Positions 35,458 to 46,412 of a stretch of DNA of 64,000 nt are shown here, piece by piece. How positions within the stretch are numbered: position 1 is the stretch's first letter; every line of letters begins with the position of its first letter. A program made the position numbers and the translations under genes. The notes below the pieces were generated by a model that was given only the letters and a program-made list of their open reading frames with translations, searched no databases and had not been told where the DNA came from. This DNA comes from Moniliophthora roreri (lineage: Eukaryota > Basidiomycota > Agaricomycetes > Agaricales > Marasmiaceae): positions 496,001-560,000 of the forward strand of contig LATX02000144.1 in the NCBI GenBank assembly GCA_001466705.2, read 5' to 3'.

Positions 35458-36519
35458 TCCCCGATGGTGTTTATCAGCTCTCGCTTCGGCACTTTTTTGG
35501 GGTGACTAGCTACATGAAGGCTGCACTGATGACCGACTACCGAGAGTGACAAGCAGCGCCCATACACAATAGCGAAGACTTCAGAAATCGTATAGTAGCG
35601 TCTAATGTGAAAAGTGTCAAATCCGGACTAAGACACCTCCAATGTTAAATATCTCCCCATAACATTCGTCTTTATCATCTTCGCTATCATCCGACTCACC
35701 CAATCCAGGGTTGAGATTGGCTGAACTTGATACATATTGTAAGCAAAAACGGCAATCGAACTTGATAGCAAGGACTCCCTTCATTGCACGCACACCCGAA
35801 TACTGGACTTGGGATGTAAGCCTTGACCAGCGACTCAAGCCTTCCCCTGATTCTTTGACTGAATTCTCTCTCTCTCCATACCGAAATCAAGCGCCAATTC
35901 TTCGACGGGGTGGTACCTTTTCAACAAGGTTGAAGTAACACGCTTCCATCTAAAAATGCTCGACGATATGTTCAACACGCTCCGGTTCTTCTGCGTAAAC
36001 TGTCAACTCGAGAGTTTGGAGCTTGTTGGTGTAGAAGACATCCAGGAAATCGCATACTCAACGGAGAGCCTTTTTGGGTCGGAATACAACAGATTCTCCA
36101 GCATAATCCAGCTGAATCACACCCAATGTCAACGTACAGAGGGCGCTCAGCGGCAGAAAAGAGGAAGGCAGCGGGCGAGATGAAAAAAGTTACATGTCCT
36201 GCTCAGTAGAAAAATTTTCGTCAGGTAAGTGCAAAGTAGCAGCAGGAAGACAGTGACACACTCGACGTATCTGCTGGGTCAATTTTCAGATTTCTCAGTG
36301 TCTTTGGGAAAGCTCGCCGCAGAGTGCAGGGAGACTGAGTCCTATGGATCGTGTCTCAACGCTGCGAAGATCCGCAGGCTTCGAGACATCAAGCATGGTA
36401 CAATCAAACAACAAGGACTCGGCATCAGTCTTGAGGACATTCAAACCAAGTGGGGAAATGGATTTAGCTTGAGGCCCGCGACAGACTCCGTGATAACATC
36501 GTTCACGAGCTCCAACGTT
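35458..36519. other. No intact gene seen, 1.1 kb
   Basis: Short frames on both strands, including an acidic one on the - strand around 35617-35838 (GESDDSEDDKDE). None matches a family I know. Its position between F-box relics suggests decayed duplicate DNA. Confidence 0.35.
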
Positions 36520-37036
36520 TCAGAAATCTCTAGGTCCTATCGGCCCACAATAATTGAGGAATGATTTCAAGTGCTTCACGTCCAAAAATTCTGACTTGGG
36601 TTTTACGTGTCGTAAATTAGGAACGTCCCGGAGAGACTGCGCGACACTTGGAGTGACCTCGGTGAGCACTCGTAAGCTACCCCGGTCCAGCTTCTGAACA
36701 CAGGGCAACGATGGTAAGGAGGAAAAGTCTCGACAAATAGGAAAGCTTTAGAAATATCTAAGAGATCGAGGGGAAGGATGTAAATTTCGAATGAACTTTG
36801 TAATGTCGAGCGAAAAGTTCAGAAAATCTGACCACCGTTTTTGCAGCTGGACGCCCTCGACCGTGATTTCGAAAATAAGAACAGAAGACACGCCATGCTT
36901 TGGAAACGAGACAACAGGCGCGGAGGTCGTCGTTTTCTGCGGAATTCCAACTGACAGTTTTTGGATGATTTCCGCCGGTAGATAAGCAGTAAAGCTCAAT
37001 ATTCAAGCGTTTCGAGTCGAGTCGGGTCTTTTTCAT
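36520..37036 (-). pseudogene. Frame-shifted F-box/LRR-like relic
   Basis: On the - strand one frame reads LPAEIIQKLS, an F-box start; a few codons later the continuation DLRACCLVSKAWRVFCSYFR, the F-box second half, is in another frame. Further along, LPCVQKLDRGSLRVLTEVTP and SLRDVPNLRHVKP look like leucine-rich F-box protein sequence. No single frame or splice joins them. It is more diverged from the other F-box copies in this window than they are from each other. Confidence 0.5.
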
Positions 37037-38058
37037 ACCGTTGAGGACATGTCGCAGGCACAGCGCATGGTGGTACGAGCAGAGGATGTGCCAAGGATGT
37101 GCGTATTAGTAACGCTGATGTGATGCATGTGATATCTCGTGCGTCCAGCATGTATCTGCTCTCCGACAACGTACCCAGCAGTCCTCATCCCCGAATCTTG
37201 GCTATTTCCCCATCTAATTAGTATCAAGATTTGGACAAACTGCCTTCGCTGAGTATCACTGGAAGAACAACGTTCCGAGCTGTCGGTCATCAGAGCTTTT
37301 GGAGCTTTGCATCAAGCCTACGTCCGCACGAAAAAGGCTCACCAAGCTCAGTATCCATGAACCAGGAATACTCCAGAGGTTCCAGAATCTTTTTACTTCT
37401 TCACTATTTCTGAACGTGCAGACCAAACTCAGTACGGCAGGCCTCGTTATCGTGGCTGGAACTTGGAAGTGGCCAAGAGAATTACACATTCAAAGACGAG
37501 CTCAAGCCCTGCAGTCTACGTCCTCGATGCGCGCCGGGGCTTATTTTTTATGTTTCGTACACCTTGTTTTTCTTCGAAATTTGAACACTGCGGCGCTGTT
37601 ACCGACGCTGTTCTGGACATTCATCACACGTGTTATCGCCTGGCTTAAATGATCTCAAAACATTCTTCACCTTGATTGGCGAATGGCACAGCTAGGAACC
37701 GTAACAAACATAGCGCCAACGCGCAGTCGTGGACAACCGTACTGCACCTAATCACGGGTTGCAAACGCCCTGATTGGATGACACAAAAGGAGGATGTGCG
37801 ACGTGACGGACTATCATTCAACAATGCTTTATGAGACTATCAACGGCGAACATATGGAGCATGGGAAATGGCATCATACCCCTCTCTGTAAAGCTTGCTG
37901 CGACTCTGCGAGTTGTCGGTCGTCCGACATTACGCTCTTTTCTTCACAGTAACAATCACTGTGCACAGCGATCCTCTCGATCTCTCTACACCCCTGGGAT
38001 ATAAAAAGCGTCTGTATTACTGCCAAAATGCATCACCATCCACCTTCCCAATCTCGAC
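37037..38058. other. Intergenic, 1.0 kb, promoter side of the dioxygenase gene
   Basis: No supported gene; several short frames on both strands. The right end carries the TATA box of the intradiol dioxygenase gene. Confidence 0.45.
37998..38006 (+). promoter_or_regulatory. TATA box of the intradiol dioxygenase gene
   Basis: TATAAAAAG lies 53 bases upstream of the ATG at 38059. It is the clearest core-promoter element in the window and fits a regulated gene. Confidence 0.65.
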
Positions 38059-39692
38059 ATGAAGTTCTCAGCTCTTTTTACGCCCATTGTACTCGCCTCT
38101 GTTGTGTTAGGTGGATCCTTGTCTATATCTCTCAGTCTTCTTCGATCTAACTCTTCTTTCTATATAGCGCACCCCGAGCCTCACGTCCACGTCAGTCGTG
38201 CTGAGCTTGCCAGACGTCAGGTATGTATATTTTCTAATCACCTTGGGTTCAAGCTCAACAACTTTTTAAAGCTTGCCGCCCGTGAGCGTCACCTCAAAGC
38301 ACGTAATTGTGCCGCCGACATTGCAGCTTTCAACGCCAGGCGTAAAGCCAAACGCTCAGCTCTGAGCCTTGCCAAACGCCAAGAATCTAGCTCATCTGCT
38401 TCCGTGGCCAGCTCCACATCAGCGTCGAGCACTTCTAGTGCTGCTGCACCTCATTACACCACCCTTAAAAAGTGAGTCGTGCTGTGCTCAACGGCGAACT
38501 TGTGATTTAACGACCGTGCTACAGTACCACTTGTGTTCTTGCTCCCGAAGTCACTGAGGGTCCTTACTACATCAATAATGAGCTGATGAGGCAAAATCTT
38601 ACCGAGGACCAGCCGTAAGCTCGGTATTTTGATAACGTTTCGCTCTTATCTTACCTTTTGCGGATCTCAGTGGTGTTCCCCTTGTCCTCGACATTGGTGT
38701 AATGGACGTCGACTCTTGCACTCCTCTCGACAATGTCTTCGTTGAAATCTGGGCAGGTAAGTCACAACGTGTTCATTCATTTGGAGAGTTTCTAATATAC
38801 ATACTTCACAGCCAACGCCACCGGTGTGTATAGCGGTTACCCTGCTTCAAGTGGCGGTGGTGGAGGAGAGGGTGGTAGCGGAGGACCTCCTAGTGGTGCG
38901 ATGTCTGCCGGAGATGCTAGCATGACGATGAGCATGCCTTCTGGTGGAGGTGGTGGTGGCATGGGTAGCGGGGGCATGAGCTCTACCTCCTTGGCCCGGA
39001 ACGAAACTTTCCTTCGAGGAGGCTGGCCAACTGACTCGGCAGGTATCGTCGAGCTCACCACCATCTACCCTGGCTACTACACCGGCAGAACTGCTCATAT
39101 CCATACTATGATCCACATGAACTACACGACTTCTCCCAACGGGTAAGCTATTCAATTACATTGTTTTTACCAGGTACTAATGAACGTCACATAGCACACT
39201 CTCCTCCCATTCGGGAACGCTCCTCCACATCGGTCAGTTCTTCTTCAATGAGTCCTGGAATGACCAAGTCTACGCTCTGTCTCCTTACTCCGAGAACACT
39301 GGCAACACCCGTACCCTGAACGACGCTGATACCATTCTCGAGACCGAGAATGCTGACGGCAACAATGCCTACCTCGACCTGGAGTTGCTCGGGAGCACTG
39401 TTCAGGATGGTATCCTCGGGTACATCAGTACGCTTATTTCACTACTTGATTGGGTACCTTCACTAATATCTAACTTTTCACAGCTGTCGGCGTCAGCTCT
39501 TCCGCTTCGTACTCGATCACCAACACCAACTACTTGAATTCCACCGATGCGTCAAGCTCTTCAAACACCAGCAGTGCCACCGATGGAAGCAGCGGTAACG
39601 GCGACATGAAGATTTTTGGTGTGACTGGGCTCTATACGTCTGCCCTTGTTCTCGTTTCTGCTTTTTTCTGTTACAACATCTTTGGTCAGTGA
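38059..39692 (+). CDS. Secreted intradiol ring-cleavage dioxygenase with C-terminal anchor
   Basis: Extracellular non-heme Fe(III) enzyme that opens catechol-type aromatic rings. Exons 38059-38110, 38168-38220, 38272-38471, 38525-38614, 38671-38756, 38812-39142, 39195-39427 and 39484-39692 give 417 residues. A signal peptide (MKFSALFTPIVLASVVL) is followed by a basic pro-region ending KRQ and a Ser/Thr linker. Iron ligands are visible: Tyr in EGPYY (116-117), and Tyr250, His256 and His258 in YPGYYTGRTAHIH. A Gly/Ser/Met-rich insertion of about 45 residues sits inside the catalytic domain (about 170-215). The C-terminus has a Ser-rich stretch, then a hydrophobic end (LYTSALVLVSAFFCYNIFGQ), so a GPI signal or membrane anchor is likely. 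Role in lignin-derived aromatics is inference. Confidence 0.9.
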
Positions 39693-40399
39693 TTGAGTAG
39701 ACAGAGAGATGGACAATATGTTTCTTCGATAGGTAGCTTGACTCAAGAAATGTGTTTCACTTCTATGATACAGACATGTAATACATTCATTGGAATCTCC
39801 TTCAGATCAAAAGTGTTTCGTGTCAACGAACCCGGATGCGAAGGGTAGGGTAGGGAAGAGCATAAATCAACCGACACTGATGCAACGAAAAATATGTTTG
39901 AGAGATGATTACAGCTACAATATCGAGGTAACCATTGCGCGCTGGTTGGCCAACAACGTGATCATGTCAAGTTGAATCTCCTCTGGATCTCAAGTCTCTA
40001 AGTATATGTCGCTCAACCAACTACAAAGTCCACTCTCGTAGGGTCATGCTATTTCGAAGTGGTAAGTGCCACAACATATGCCCTCATCTTTCACCTGAGA
40101 TAAACGGTGTTCACTTGGAGGTCTCCCCACGGCGACCGACCAATGTGCCTAGCACGCCATCGACCATGTATACTGTCGAGATACCATCGCGGATTCTCCT
40201 CAATTTCGTGAAGCTCTTTCGATTTTTCCATTTCCTCAACAGACGGGGTACGGTTTCCGGACTCATAACTGTTGCACAAGGACAGCGTGATTCCGGATGT
40301 TTTCACATCCACCTTCACCACCTCCGACATGAGTTTGAAAGAGCTTGTGAGGCCCAGCTCTGGCGCGCTTCTCCGGCTTTTCCAGTGTACGAAGGATGA
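39693..40399. other. Intergenic, 0.7 kb
   Basis: 3' region of the dioxygenase gene. Frames on both strands after 40046 may be the tail of the relic at 40400-40757 but show no independent support. Confidence 0.4.
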
Positions 40400-40757
40400 G
40401 AATATCCTCTACGTTGGGTTCACAAACGTTGGACAGGATGGCTGGAGTTTCAGGTGCCTTGTGCTTGAGAGGTGGAATAAGGTGTTCGGTCATAGCTCCT
40501 TCCGAAAAAACCCAGCCACAATCAAACTTGGGGGGTGCGAATTGGATATAATTTACCTTTGGAGCGAGACTCCGGGGTAGCTTTCCCACCTTTGAGCTCC
40601 TCGATAGCTTTGATAGCGCCTTCCTTTCCATTTCAGTATTGCAGATTATGAGAAGACATAAGAGTAATGATGGACTGCAACGTACTTTGAAACCGCGGAA
40701 ATCGCTGCAAGGTAGTAGAGGCACAGGGACATGTGAATAGCGCGATTCATGATACAC
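40400..40757 (-). pseudogene. Relic of an unrecognised gene family (copy 1)
   Basis: The - strand reads SRYSHVPVPLLPCSDFRGFK, then in one frame GKEGAIKAIEELKGGKATPE and in another IQFAPPKFDCGWVFSEG. The + strand at 57594-57926 has ERYSHIPPALLPRSDFEDF, then NGKESVLKLLDELALGPSRI and LQFTPPKFNYGWPSL in order. The parallel order shows common descent. Here the frame is broken by a stop just after TPQV. I do not recognise the family. Confidence 0.5.
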
Positions 40758-40880
40758 TAGCTACATGATGTGGGGTATAATGAGGACGAACCAGCATTGC
40801 GGTTTACTCATAGTATGGACCTGCCAGCCCTAGCGCGTTCAAGTTTCTGAGCCACGAAGTGCGCATACTTAATTTGGTAC

Positions 40881-40904
40881 ACCGTGCTCACCCGTGAGCA
40901 CGGT
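40881..40904. repeat. Perfect inverted repeat, 11-bp arms with 2-bp centre
   Basis: Arms ACCGTGCTCAC and GTGAGCACGGT are exact reverse complements separated by CC. No gene overlaps it. Confidence 0.85.
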
Positions 40905-41149
40905 ACTCTTATCGTAGGGCCGGGTTTTACCCTACTGGACAAAGGCCTGAGTTGATGTTTCGGACAAGCATTGGCCTTGGCCAGGTCCAGCTTGCGGCTT
41001 CCTAATTCGGAGAAGTTTCAGTCTTCCGCGAATCCAGTGGTTCTTGGTAGTCGAATGTCAGTCTTCCGGCATAAAGCCCTCACGCACCTGCTACCCGCTT
41101 TCTTACCGAAGTGAGAACTGATAAACATCTCTGAGGACGAAGTACCTGA

Positions 41150-42400
41150 AAAAAACATGTATGATGGAGGCTATAATGATTTGCTCTGTCGAGGTTGACA
41201 TGCATCATACAGCTCAAGAAGTTAGACTTATATACGGAAGCTACATGCCTCGTACAAGCTACGCCCGATTCTCTCGCGATAGCCAATCCATCTTGGGCTT
41301 CCAGAGCAACCGCGAGTTCACCGATCCGATGAAGAATTGGTATGATCTTCGTGTACTATTTCGTACAAGAACGAAGGCAGCAACAACTTTCGAGTATCAG
41401 AATAGGGGATGAGTTGAGCAAACTCGTTGAGCCGGTTCTGCGCCTTGATCCATGGAATACTGCCCTGTCGAGGAACAAGACCGTGCCTGAAGCCAGAATA
41501 AACTCGTGCTTCCGGATCCGAGTTGGGGTGATACCAGTCCGAGTCTCCACCAAGATCCCGGCGTGCGAGGGCAACCCCAAAATCGAAGCGTAGCTCTTTC
41601 AATGAGGGGAGTTTCTGGAGTAATGGAATGAGAGAACCGAATGAATTGGTACCGGAAATTGACACGAGATTGGGAATGGTCAAGGAGATTATTGTATGAT
41701 GGGGTTTAGAAAGTGAAAGGATATACGTGAGTTCGACAACTGAGAATTTCAGTGTTAAATGGGTCAAAGCGGGTAATGCTTCCAGTATCTTGAGATAATC
41801 ACGAACTGCCTCAGCTGATGGTCAAGGTGAATCACGGGCTCTTGCGAAGAAGAAAGGAAGTCACACACATACATTGCTGAGGATAAAGATGGACGCCATC
41901 TACAAGAGCGATCTCTCTCAGGTTCGGAGTGGACGATAACAGCTCACCCAAGATTCGTATCGGAGATTTGCGTCCATATGTAGTATAGAATCGACACGTC
42001 AATTTCTGTAAACTCGGGGACGGAATACAACAAGCTATCAGCTGGGCGACGCTGAAGGTCTGTAAGTCGAATTCGAGCGAACGAAGTAAGGGGAATGATG
42101 GCCTGCGGCTGGTCCGGAAATTGGAAGTTCCGGGTTTATGAGCATCGAAGGGAGGAAAGGTTGAATATGTGACCTTCAATTTCTCCAAAGAAGGGCCAAA
42201 GGTACGGAAAATGTCCCAAAAATCGGCGGCGAGCATAATGTGGACGTCATGAAGGTACAGTTTTGTCACAGAAGGAAAACTGCGAAGAAGTGACGACTTC
42301 GCAGTTTGAGAAATGGGCGGATAAAAAATAGTATGTCCCTCGGTTTCAGTCTGAATGCCTCTCAATCGCAGAGTCAGTACAGACCCAAAAAGAGCCCGAG
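41150..42400. repeat. Right arm of a 1.2 kb inverted duplication (left arm 34270-35445)
   Basis: The two arms are in opposite orientation with about 5.7 kb between them. Similarity is highest where 34,905-35,345 meets 41,280-41,700 (long stretches with only scattered differences) and lower towards the F-box end. The duplicated DNA runs past the coding region on the 3' side: GACAGA and AATCATTATA motifs near 35403-35430 reappear near 41170-41195 on the other strand. Confidence 0.8.
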
Positions 42401-42752
42401 CAACCGTCAACTCCTCGTCTTCGCTGTTTCGCCCTGAAAATGATGTCCCGCACCATTCCAGAAACCTCGTTGTGCTGCCAGCATCAGACCGATATCTCCG
42501 GCCAATACGGAGTTCCCTAGTATTGATGAAAGGGAATGTGGTATGAGGGGATGAGACAAGGGTTTTGAACTGGTCGAAAGTCCGATGGGGTCCTTGAAAT
42601 TTAATCGTGTTGAGTGTAGTCCAAAGCGACTGCCGAGCGGGGATGACCCAAACACGAGAGATAAGTGCACATGTGCGCAGAATGGGGCTTGGGGATTGTT
42701 CCAAAAGGACGAATCCAATGATGATTTCGACGATTTCTGGTGGAAGATTCAT
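41318..42752 (-). CDS. F-box-like protein of a locally duplicated family
   Basis: Exons 42752-41873 and 41814-41318, joined by a 58-nt GT-AG intron, give 458 residues. The N-terminus is F-box-like: MNLPPEIVEIIIGFVLLEQS, then LRTCALISRVWVIPARQSLW. The rest is leucine-rich and irregular, as in agaric F-box proteins without a named substrate domain (FGPSLEKLKVTY, LIACCIPSPSLQKLTCRFY, LLQKLPSLKELRFDFG). Such proteins normally tie a target to Skp1 in an SCF ligase; no target is known. An in-frame ATG 75 bases upstream could extend the N-terminus. The C-terminal stop (SSSDR then TGA) is shared with the pseudogene at 34270-35457, so it may be an old truncation. It is the most intact of the copies here. 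Confidence 0.65.
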
Positions 42753-43825
42753 CGATACGCGTGGCCTTGATACAATGAGAGCGATTTCGTCTGACACCAG
42801 GGAAACAGACCTACACACAATATTCAATGCTTCAACTAAATCCTGTCCCGATACCCTTTGTTAAGAGACCAGGAATGATGAGTTTAGATTGCGATGGCGG
42901 TGGAGTGGTTGAGAATATAGAGCCGGTGGAATCGGTGTGGTCGATCGGCTCCAGGTCACTGGAGTCTGAGAAAATGTTTCGCGTCCTTGGATGAAAAGTA
43001 AAATTTTTGAAAACACGGCTCAGATTATACCTTCCCATCCAGATATCTTCTTCGGCATTGGTATATAGGTTCTTTAGCATCTATACTGGTTGTAAAACAA
43101 ACCTGGTACATATTCAATGACGAAATCTTGAGGGACAAGCATGCCGCCGAGAGGAGTCTGAAAAGGTAGGTGTTCAAAAAAAATCCGTCACAACGTAAAA
43201 GGCAAGCGCGGCTCGTCGTCCTCCTCGTCGATGGTTGTTTTTAAACACCCAACTGTGCAAGCTCCAGTAGGATTATAAGGGCTAGATTACATCTCTGAGC
43301 TGAGAATACCTAAGAAAAGATAATTGTGTGCACTTTACCCTAGAAACTCATGTAGCGCCCGAATGAATGTCAAGTTACTGCAAAATCAGTGATTTTGCAA
43401 CGAAAGAACGAGTTTTTGAGCTACCAGAAAACTGAAATTTATTTTAATAAATATGTAGTCATACAGAAGAACGTTGTCTCTTGTAGTCCCGAAGGTTTTT
43501 GGAACCAGGGGAGCAATGTGGAAGTGAGCAGATTCAATTTTTAAACACCTACCCGTTTTTAAACACTGCGACAATGATAGTATAAATACCAGGTATAAAC
43601 CAACCGACAGTGCATAATGCAATGAAAATACAATTTATATTGGGGAGATTACTATAGCTACAGCCCTGCAGGGTTAATCTCAGGTAAAATACACGACATA
43701 ATGTACCAGAACGAAATTATGGTGGGTGGAAGTATTGTAACATGATCATCATGGAAGGCAGTCCAGTCCAAGTCCATTATGAAAAAGGGTGTCCACGGAG
43801 GCGTTAAATCAAGAGTACCGGCTTC
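42753..43825. other. Intergenic, 1.1 kb
   Basis: No gene seen. It holds the upstream side of the F-box-like gene, the candidate inverted-repeat element at 43165-43553, and the 3' side of the membrane protein gene to the right. Confidence 0.45.
43165..43553. mobile_element. Candidate miniature inverted-repeat transposable element (389 bp)
   Basis: The left end GGTAGGTGTTCAAAAA (43165-43180) and right end TTTTTAAACACCTACC (43538-43553) are reverse complements over 16 bases with one mismatch. The interior is AT-rich, noncoding, and holds a perfect palindrome with 10-bp arms (TGCAAAATCA, centre G, 43379-43399). A third TTTTTAAACAC copy lies inside at 43238 and a fourth just outside at 43556. No target-site duplication is clear, so this is a suggestion only. 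Confidence 0.35.
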
Positions 43826-44953
43826 TTAAAGCGAAGTAGGACTCGACTTGAACTGAGGTCGGTTGTCTTTATCATCAGCTTCATCATTGTGCACACTATC
43901 CCGAGCGTGCTCTGGTGATGCAAAGCTAGATGTAGAGGTTCTCGAAGACTTGGGTCTGTCTAACGAGACAACGGTGGGTGTAGCTGCAGGTGTTGGGGTA
44001 GCGTATCTGGGAAGCGTTTCATCGGGCTTCTGAAGGATGAATCCTCGTAGTCCAGCTGCCTTCTCTCCTTGCCTGCCAAACCCATATCCAGCCTTGTCTG
44101 TGCTCCTGAAAGAGCCAAATTCGGAGGCAAGCTGAGGTGTGGAAGACGCGAATGCGGGAGATGCGTTGACAAAGATGGGGCCGCCGTCCTTGGCGGTGGT
44201 AGGGAGAATAGATTTGCTGTTGGCGCGCCAGGAGCGGATTGAACGTTTCTCTTTCGCGGATTCTCGGAAGATGAGGCCGAGGAGCATGTTTAGGCAACCA
44301 ATGGAGAAGAGAAGGAATGCGGCAACGAGAGTGAAATCATCGACGTGGTGTGAGAGTATTTGAGCACCGATCCTAAGTTAAGTTAGTATTAGGTCTTCCT
44401 GGTAAACGACGGGCAAACTTACAAGCACTGGAAGATGCCCAACGCGCCGAGACCAAAATTGGAACCCAATACTGGGAAGAATCGATCGAAGAATGGCATC
44501 GGCCAGCTGCATTCGGAGACTATAGTATGCTCAGCAACAGGGATGATATAGGGAAAGTGAAAACCTACGGAGGAGGACAATGACCTGGAAGATGACCAGA
44601 AGACTTGACACCACAGCCCAGAAGACGCCAGCAGGTTGGTTGGGTACCGTGCTATTCCTGTTGTACAAGCATTAGAAATATAGTCCCGAGGTTGAAATTG
44701 CTACACGCACTCGATGTAATCACAATCCGTCATCAAGTCTTCTGCTGTCGAGTTAATCTTTGCTGCTTCGAATGCGTTGACCGCCTGAATGTTCGTGGCC
44801 ATGACGAAGATACCACTCGCAAATACGAGTATAAGGGAGATGATGCTCAAAAATCGGACAGCATTGAGGCCGAAGAAAATGTCTGAAATGAGTATCAGCA
44901 AAAGAATTTCCGAGCTCGACATGGTCCCACTTACAAGCACGAGGAGGAACCAT
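43826..44953 (-). CDS. Four-helix membrane protein with disordered cytosolic tail, function unknown
   Basis: Exons 44953-44935 (19 nt), 44882-44711, 44657-44569, 44519-44423 and 44372-43826 give 307 residues. The tiny first exon (MVPPRA) is chosen because it joins in phase to YIFFGLNAVRFLSIISLILV, the first helix. Further helices are VFWAVVSSLLVIFQVIVLLL, FGLGALGIFQCLIGAQIL and FTLVAAFLLFSIGCLNMLLG. The loop between helices one and two carries CDYIE and likely faces the lumen or outside; an EC-W-MPFFDRFFPVLG block precedes helix three. The C-terminal 140 residues are Ser/Thr/Pro-rich and basic. This layout is common in basidiomycete proteins of unknown function; tetraspanin-like topology is a loose comparison only. 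Confidence 0.8.
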
Positions 44954-46412
44954 TTTTGGTTTTCTTTTTCAGGAATACTTGAGACAAAGGAAGGACCTGA
45001 ATTTCTTGAGTATTCGTTAGATTCTAGGTGGTCCGGCACCGTGCAAGTCGTGAAAGAATGTCTGAGGGAGCTTGCTCCGGTGAGATGAAAATAGAGAAGT
45101 ATATTGGGCCACCCCGCAAACATAGTTCTTATACGACCCACGTATCCCCACTGACCAATAGAAAAGATCCGTTATTGTTCTTGCCTCCGTTACGCAGCTC
45201 CCGGAGAACAATGCGGTCTTCGAGCTCGGAGGAGGACAATGAGGGTAGGTGTATAAACAAACACAAACAGGCTCAGCGCGCTCAGAGTCAGGTACTGAGG
45301 CCTGAGGCCTGAGGGTTGACTTGGGGTTGACACAAAAAACAAGGCTCACTTTGTATTCTTAATTTTGCACACGAAAAATTCCCGCTTTACATATTAAAAC
45401 ACTCTGGCTAGCATGGCTTCTACGGTTGCTAACAGCTACCTAATCAACAAGCTGGTAGTTGGGCATTTCTCTGGTTCCTCCACTGACACTGCTCGACGAG
45501 TCACGGCAGCTTGATTAAGTGGTATGAACGGTAATTGACGATGAATATCAAAAAGATGAGACCGTGAAGTTGTGGAGAACGGGTAGAAAAGCCCGCCCGC
45601 TAGACCGTGGCGTTCCTGCGAGAAGTGACGGAGGTGATAGTACAGAGCTCGAGAGGACTCTCGTGAACACGATAAGGTTGCTATAGGCCCAGCTGGTGAC
45701 GCGAGACAACTTGTCCTTTGGCAGAAGACGATTCGGCTCGACAGTACAGTCTTGCTAGCATTAGATGCAGCTTTTTGAGTCCATGGGGCTAGGAAAAACG
45801 CGCTATTGAAGCCTGGATCGTAGGGCACTCAATTAAATCAGTAGAGATTGTACAGGCTGCCAAGAATACCTGATTGATTCACCGAAAAGCAAGGGGGTGG
45901 CAATACCTTAATTAGTGTACGAGGTCGAAAAATTTTTTAAGGCCGAGAGGGGGTAGTACCAAAACCCCTTCCTGCCTTACTGGGTATGTCATTCCCACAC
46001 ATCTACAAAAAGGGAAATGTCAGCATCACTGCTGTATTGGGTTGTTAATGGACCTCACGTTGCCTTGAGGTGTTGGAACAGTCTCCAGACACTCTATACA
46101 CCATAATACACTGCCTTGGAGGATCTAGAGCTCGTCGGAAGCCTATTTCAGGTGAGGTCCAAAAAAATTTTTAACGAAGTTCAGACCCCCCTACCCCCCG
46201 TCCTCGGACTGGTAATTCTGATCCTGCCACCCCCTTGCCGAAAAGTCCAAATGCTTATTCAAAACCACAAGAGTTGCCCAGATAAGAATCCTGGGCTGAG
46301 AGGAGAGACCTTAGCTGCGATAAGGACTCATTACAGTATTGTCGTCAGTCGAGGAAAGCAGAGCGTCACACCATTTTATGCTGGGCGCACTTCGAGCAAT
46401 TTCTACAATGAC
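44954..46412. other. Intergenic, 1.5 kb
   Basis: Promoter side of the membrane protein gene, then DNA without a supported gene. A - strand frame at 45828-45436 is long (130 codons) but shows no family pattern. The first exons of the gene to the right may begin in this stretch. Confidence 0.4.

Noticed and set aside
40046..40399. 117-codon + strand frame
   Set aside because: Overlaps the 3' side of a - strand relic and shows no family pattern.
45436..45828. 130-codon - strand frame
   Set aside because: No domain, no codon-use or splice support, and the opposite strand is no better.
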